From Billgrantia bachuensis (lineage in GTDB: Bacteria > Pseudomonadota > Gammaproteobacteria > Pseudomonadales > Halomonadaceae), in assembly GCF_011742165.1 (NCBI RefSeq), contig NZ_JAAQTO010000018.1:146829-210828 (forward strand): a stretch of DNA of 64,000 bases, read 5' to 3'. Shown piece by piece: positions 63,185-64,000 of this stretch (the stretch's first letter is position 1; each line of letters opens with the position of its first letter). Made by a program: the position numbers and the translations under genes. The notes under the pieces are model-generated. The model searched no databases and was not told the origin of the DNA. It saw only the letters and a program-made list of their open reading frames with translations.

Positions 63185-64000
63185 CTACTGCACCGCGGCA
63201 GGTTCCTCGCCGGTGGCATCCTCGGGCGTTTCCACGACCTGCTCCTGGGGCTCCTCCGGCTCCAGCTCCTGGCTAGGCGGTGCCAGCCCCTCCCAGAGGC
63301 GTTCCTGCAGCGCGATCTCCTCGCGCATGCGGGCGTTGAAGAACTCCTCGCCATGCTCCTCGAGCAGGGTCGGCTCGTCCGAAAGCAGCGAAACCCCGAG
63401 ACCGGCGCGATGCCAATCGATGGTGAAGCCCATTGCCTCGAGAATGGTGGGAAAGACATCCACCATGGAAGCTTCGCGCCTCTGTCGGCCCTGGGGGATA
63501 CCGGGCCCCAACAGGATAAAGGTATTGTCGCGTTCGCCTTCGATCAGTTGCTCCCATGCTGACACGCGCATGGTCAAATGATCGCTGGCAACGATCACGA
63601 CAGTGTTGTCGAGCAAGCCCTCGGCCTCGGCCTGGGCGAGGAAATCCCGGGCCAGCCAGGCCGAGCATTCCACAGAGAATAGGATGTCGTTGCCGTCGAA
63701 CTCCCCCTGGCGGTCGAGGCAAGCCTGGGCGGGATAGCCATAAGGCGCATGGCCTGATAGGGATAGATTGACCAGGCCCCAGGGGCCCCCTTCAGCATTC
63801 AGGCGGCGAAGCTCCTCCAGGCTGAACTCGAAGAGCGAGTCGTCATAAAGCCCCCAATTGTTGACGTACTCGGGGTCGTCGAGCAGGGGCTGTAGCTCCT
63901 CACGACCCAGTACGGTGTCGAAGCCGTGCCCCTCGTAGAACAGCCCCTTGCCGGCGAAGTTGACGCTGGCGCCGCCCATATAGGTGAGCTGGTAGCCCTG
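63185..64000 (-). CDS. opgB: phosphoglycerol transferase I-like protein (OpgB type), C-terminal part
   Basis: 272 codons visible; the N-terminus is beyond the right edge. Alkaline-phosphatase-superfamily fold. GASVNFAGKGLFYEGHGFD, YVNNWGLYDDSLF and ASDHLTMRVSAWEQL match E. coli OpgB, which moves phosphoglycerol from phosphatidylglycerol to periplasmic glucans. The last 40 residues are Glu/Pro-rich and not in E. coli. Other sulfatase-like transferases are possible, but the three motifs favour OpgB. Convergent with waaF, 18 nt apart. Confidence 0.82.
   Translation of the reverse strand, partial: QGYQLTYMGGASVNFAGKGLFYEGHGFDTVLGREELQPLLDDPEYVNNWGLYDDSLFEFSLEELRRLNAEGGPWGLVNLSLSGHAPYGYPAQACLDRQGEFDGNDILFSVECSAWLARDFLAQAEAEGLLDNTVVIVASDHLTMRVSAWEQLIEGERDNTFILLGPGIPQGRQRREASMVDVFPTILEAMGFTIDWHRAGLGVSLLSDEPTLLEEHGEEFFNARMREEIALQERLWEGLAPPSQELEPEEPQEQVVETPEDATGEEPAAVQ

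Overview
The window is GC-rich chromosomal DNA from a gammaproteobacterium. Gene content and protein sequences fit Halomonas or a close relative (Halomonadaceae): an ErpA/HemJ/HemL set, the glmU-glmS, atp, parAB, rsmG and mnmG order on one side, and rpmH, dnaA, dnaN, recF and gyrB on the other. It spans the replication-origin region. I see no rRNA, tRNA, CRISPR array or intact insertion sequence.

Layout. 0-13.6 kb: 5' end of uvrD, a HexR-type regulator, a sodium-coupled transporter, a YecE/DUF72 protein, a PAP2 phosphatase, a YdgA-like protein, glmS-glmU, apbE, uppP and mgtE. 13.7-25.3 kb: the atp operon (atpIBEFHAGDC, minus strand, with a clear promoter), then parB-parA-rsmG-mnmG. 25.3-25.8 kb: an AT-rich gene-free stretch with seven DnaA-box-like sites, a strong oriC candidate of the E. 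coli type (upstream of mnmG). 25.8-36.0 kb: glnHPQ glutamine uptake, erpA, argC, a CLC channel, hemJ, thiD, hemL, a degenerate APH-like P-loop kinase and a small secreted protein. 36.1-41.9 kb: a complete curli amyloid locus (csgA, csgB, csgG, csgF, csgE, csgD) plus a second csgD paralogue, all on the minus strand. 42-43.1 kb: about 1.2 kb with no supported gene. 43.1-46.6 kb: rdgB, hemW, an OmpA-type lipoprotein and rlmJ. 46.6-57.1 kb: mnmE, yidC, rnpA and rpmH on the minus strand, then dnaA, dnaN, recF and gyrB on the plus strand. The rpmH-dnaA gap is a second DnaA-box-rich origin candidate. Five parS-like centromere sites lie between 54.0 and 57.9 kb. 57.2-64 kb: gmhB, glyS, glyQ, hldD, waaF and the 3' part of an OpgB-like phosphoglycerol transferase.

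How it fits together. Two origin-flanking blocks that are commonly neighbours (mnmG/rsmG/parAB/atp and mnmE/yidC/rnpA/rpmH/dnaA) are separated here by a block of about 21 kb of metabolic and curli genes. ParA/ParB at 21-22.7 kb should act on the parS cluster about 31 kb away. Cell-envelope functions recur: GlcNAc-1-P supply (GlmS/GlmU), undecaprenyl phosphate recycling (UppP and a PAP2 enzyme), heptose synthesis and transfer (GmhB, HldD, WaaF) and periplasmic glucan decoration (OpgB).

Most notable observations: a curli locus whose CsgA has about 26 eleven-residue units (roughly 13 curlin repeats against 5 in E. coli), two tandem CsgD paralogues with long gene-free leaders, a small secreted protein that may be a CsgC/CsgH-type amyloid chaperone, a thiD frame that runs without a stop into hemL, two candidate origins about 25 kb apart, and a possible MITE-like palindromic element at 6.6 kb.
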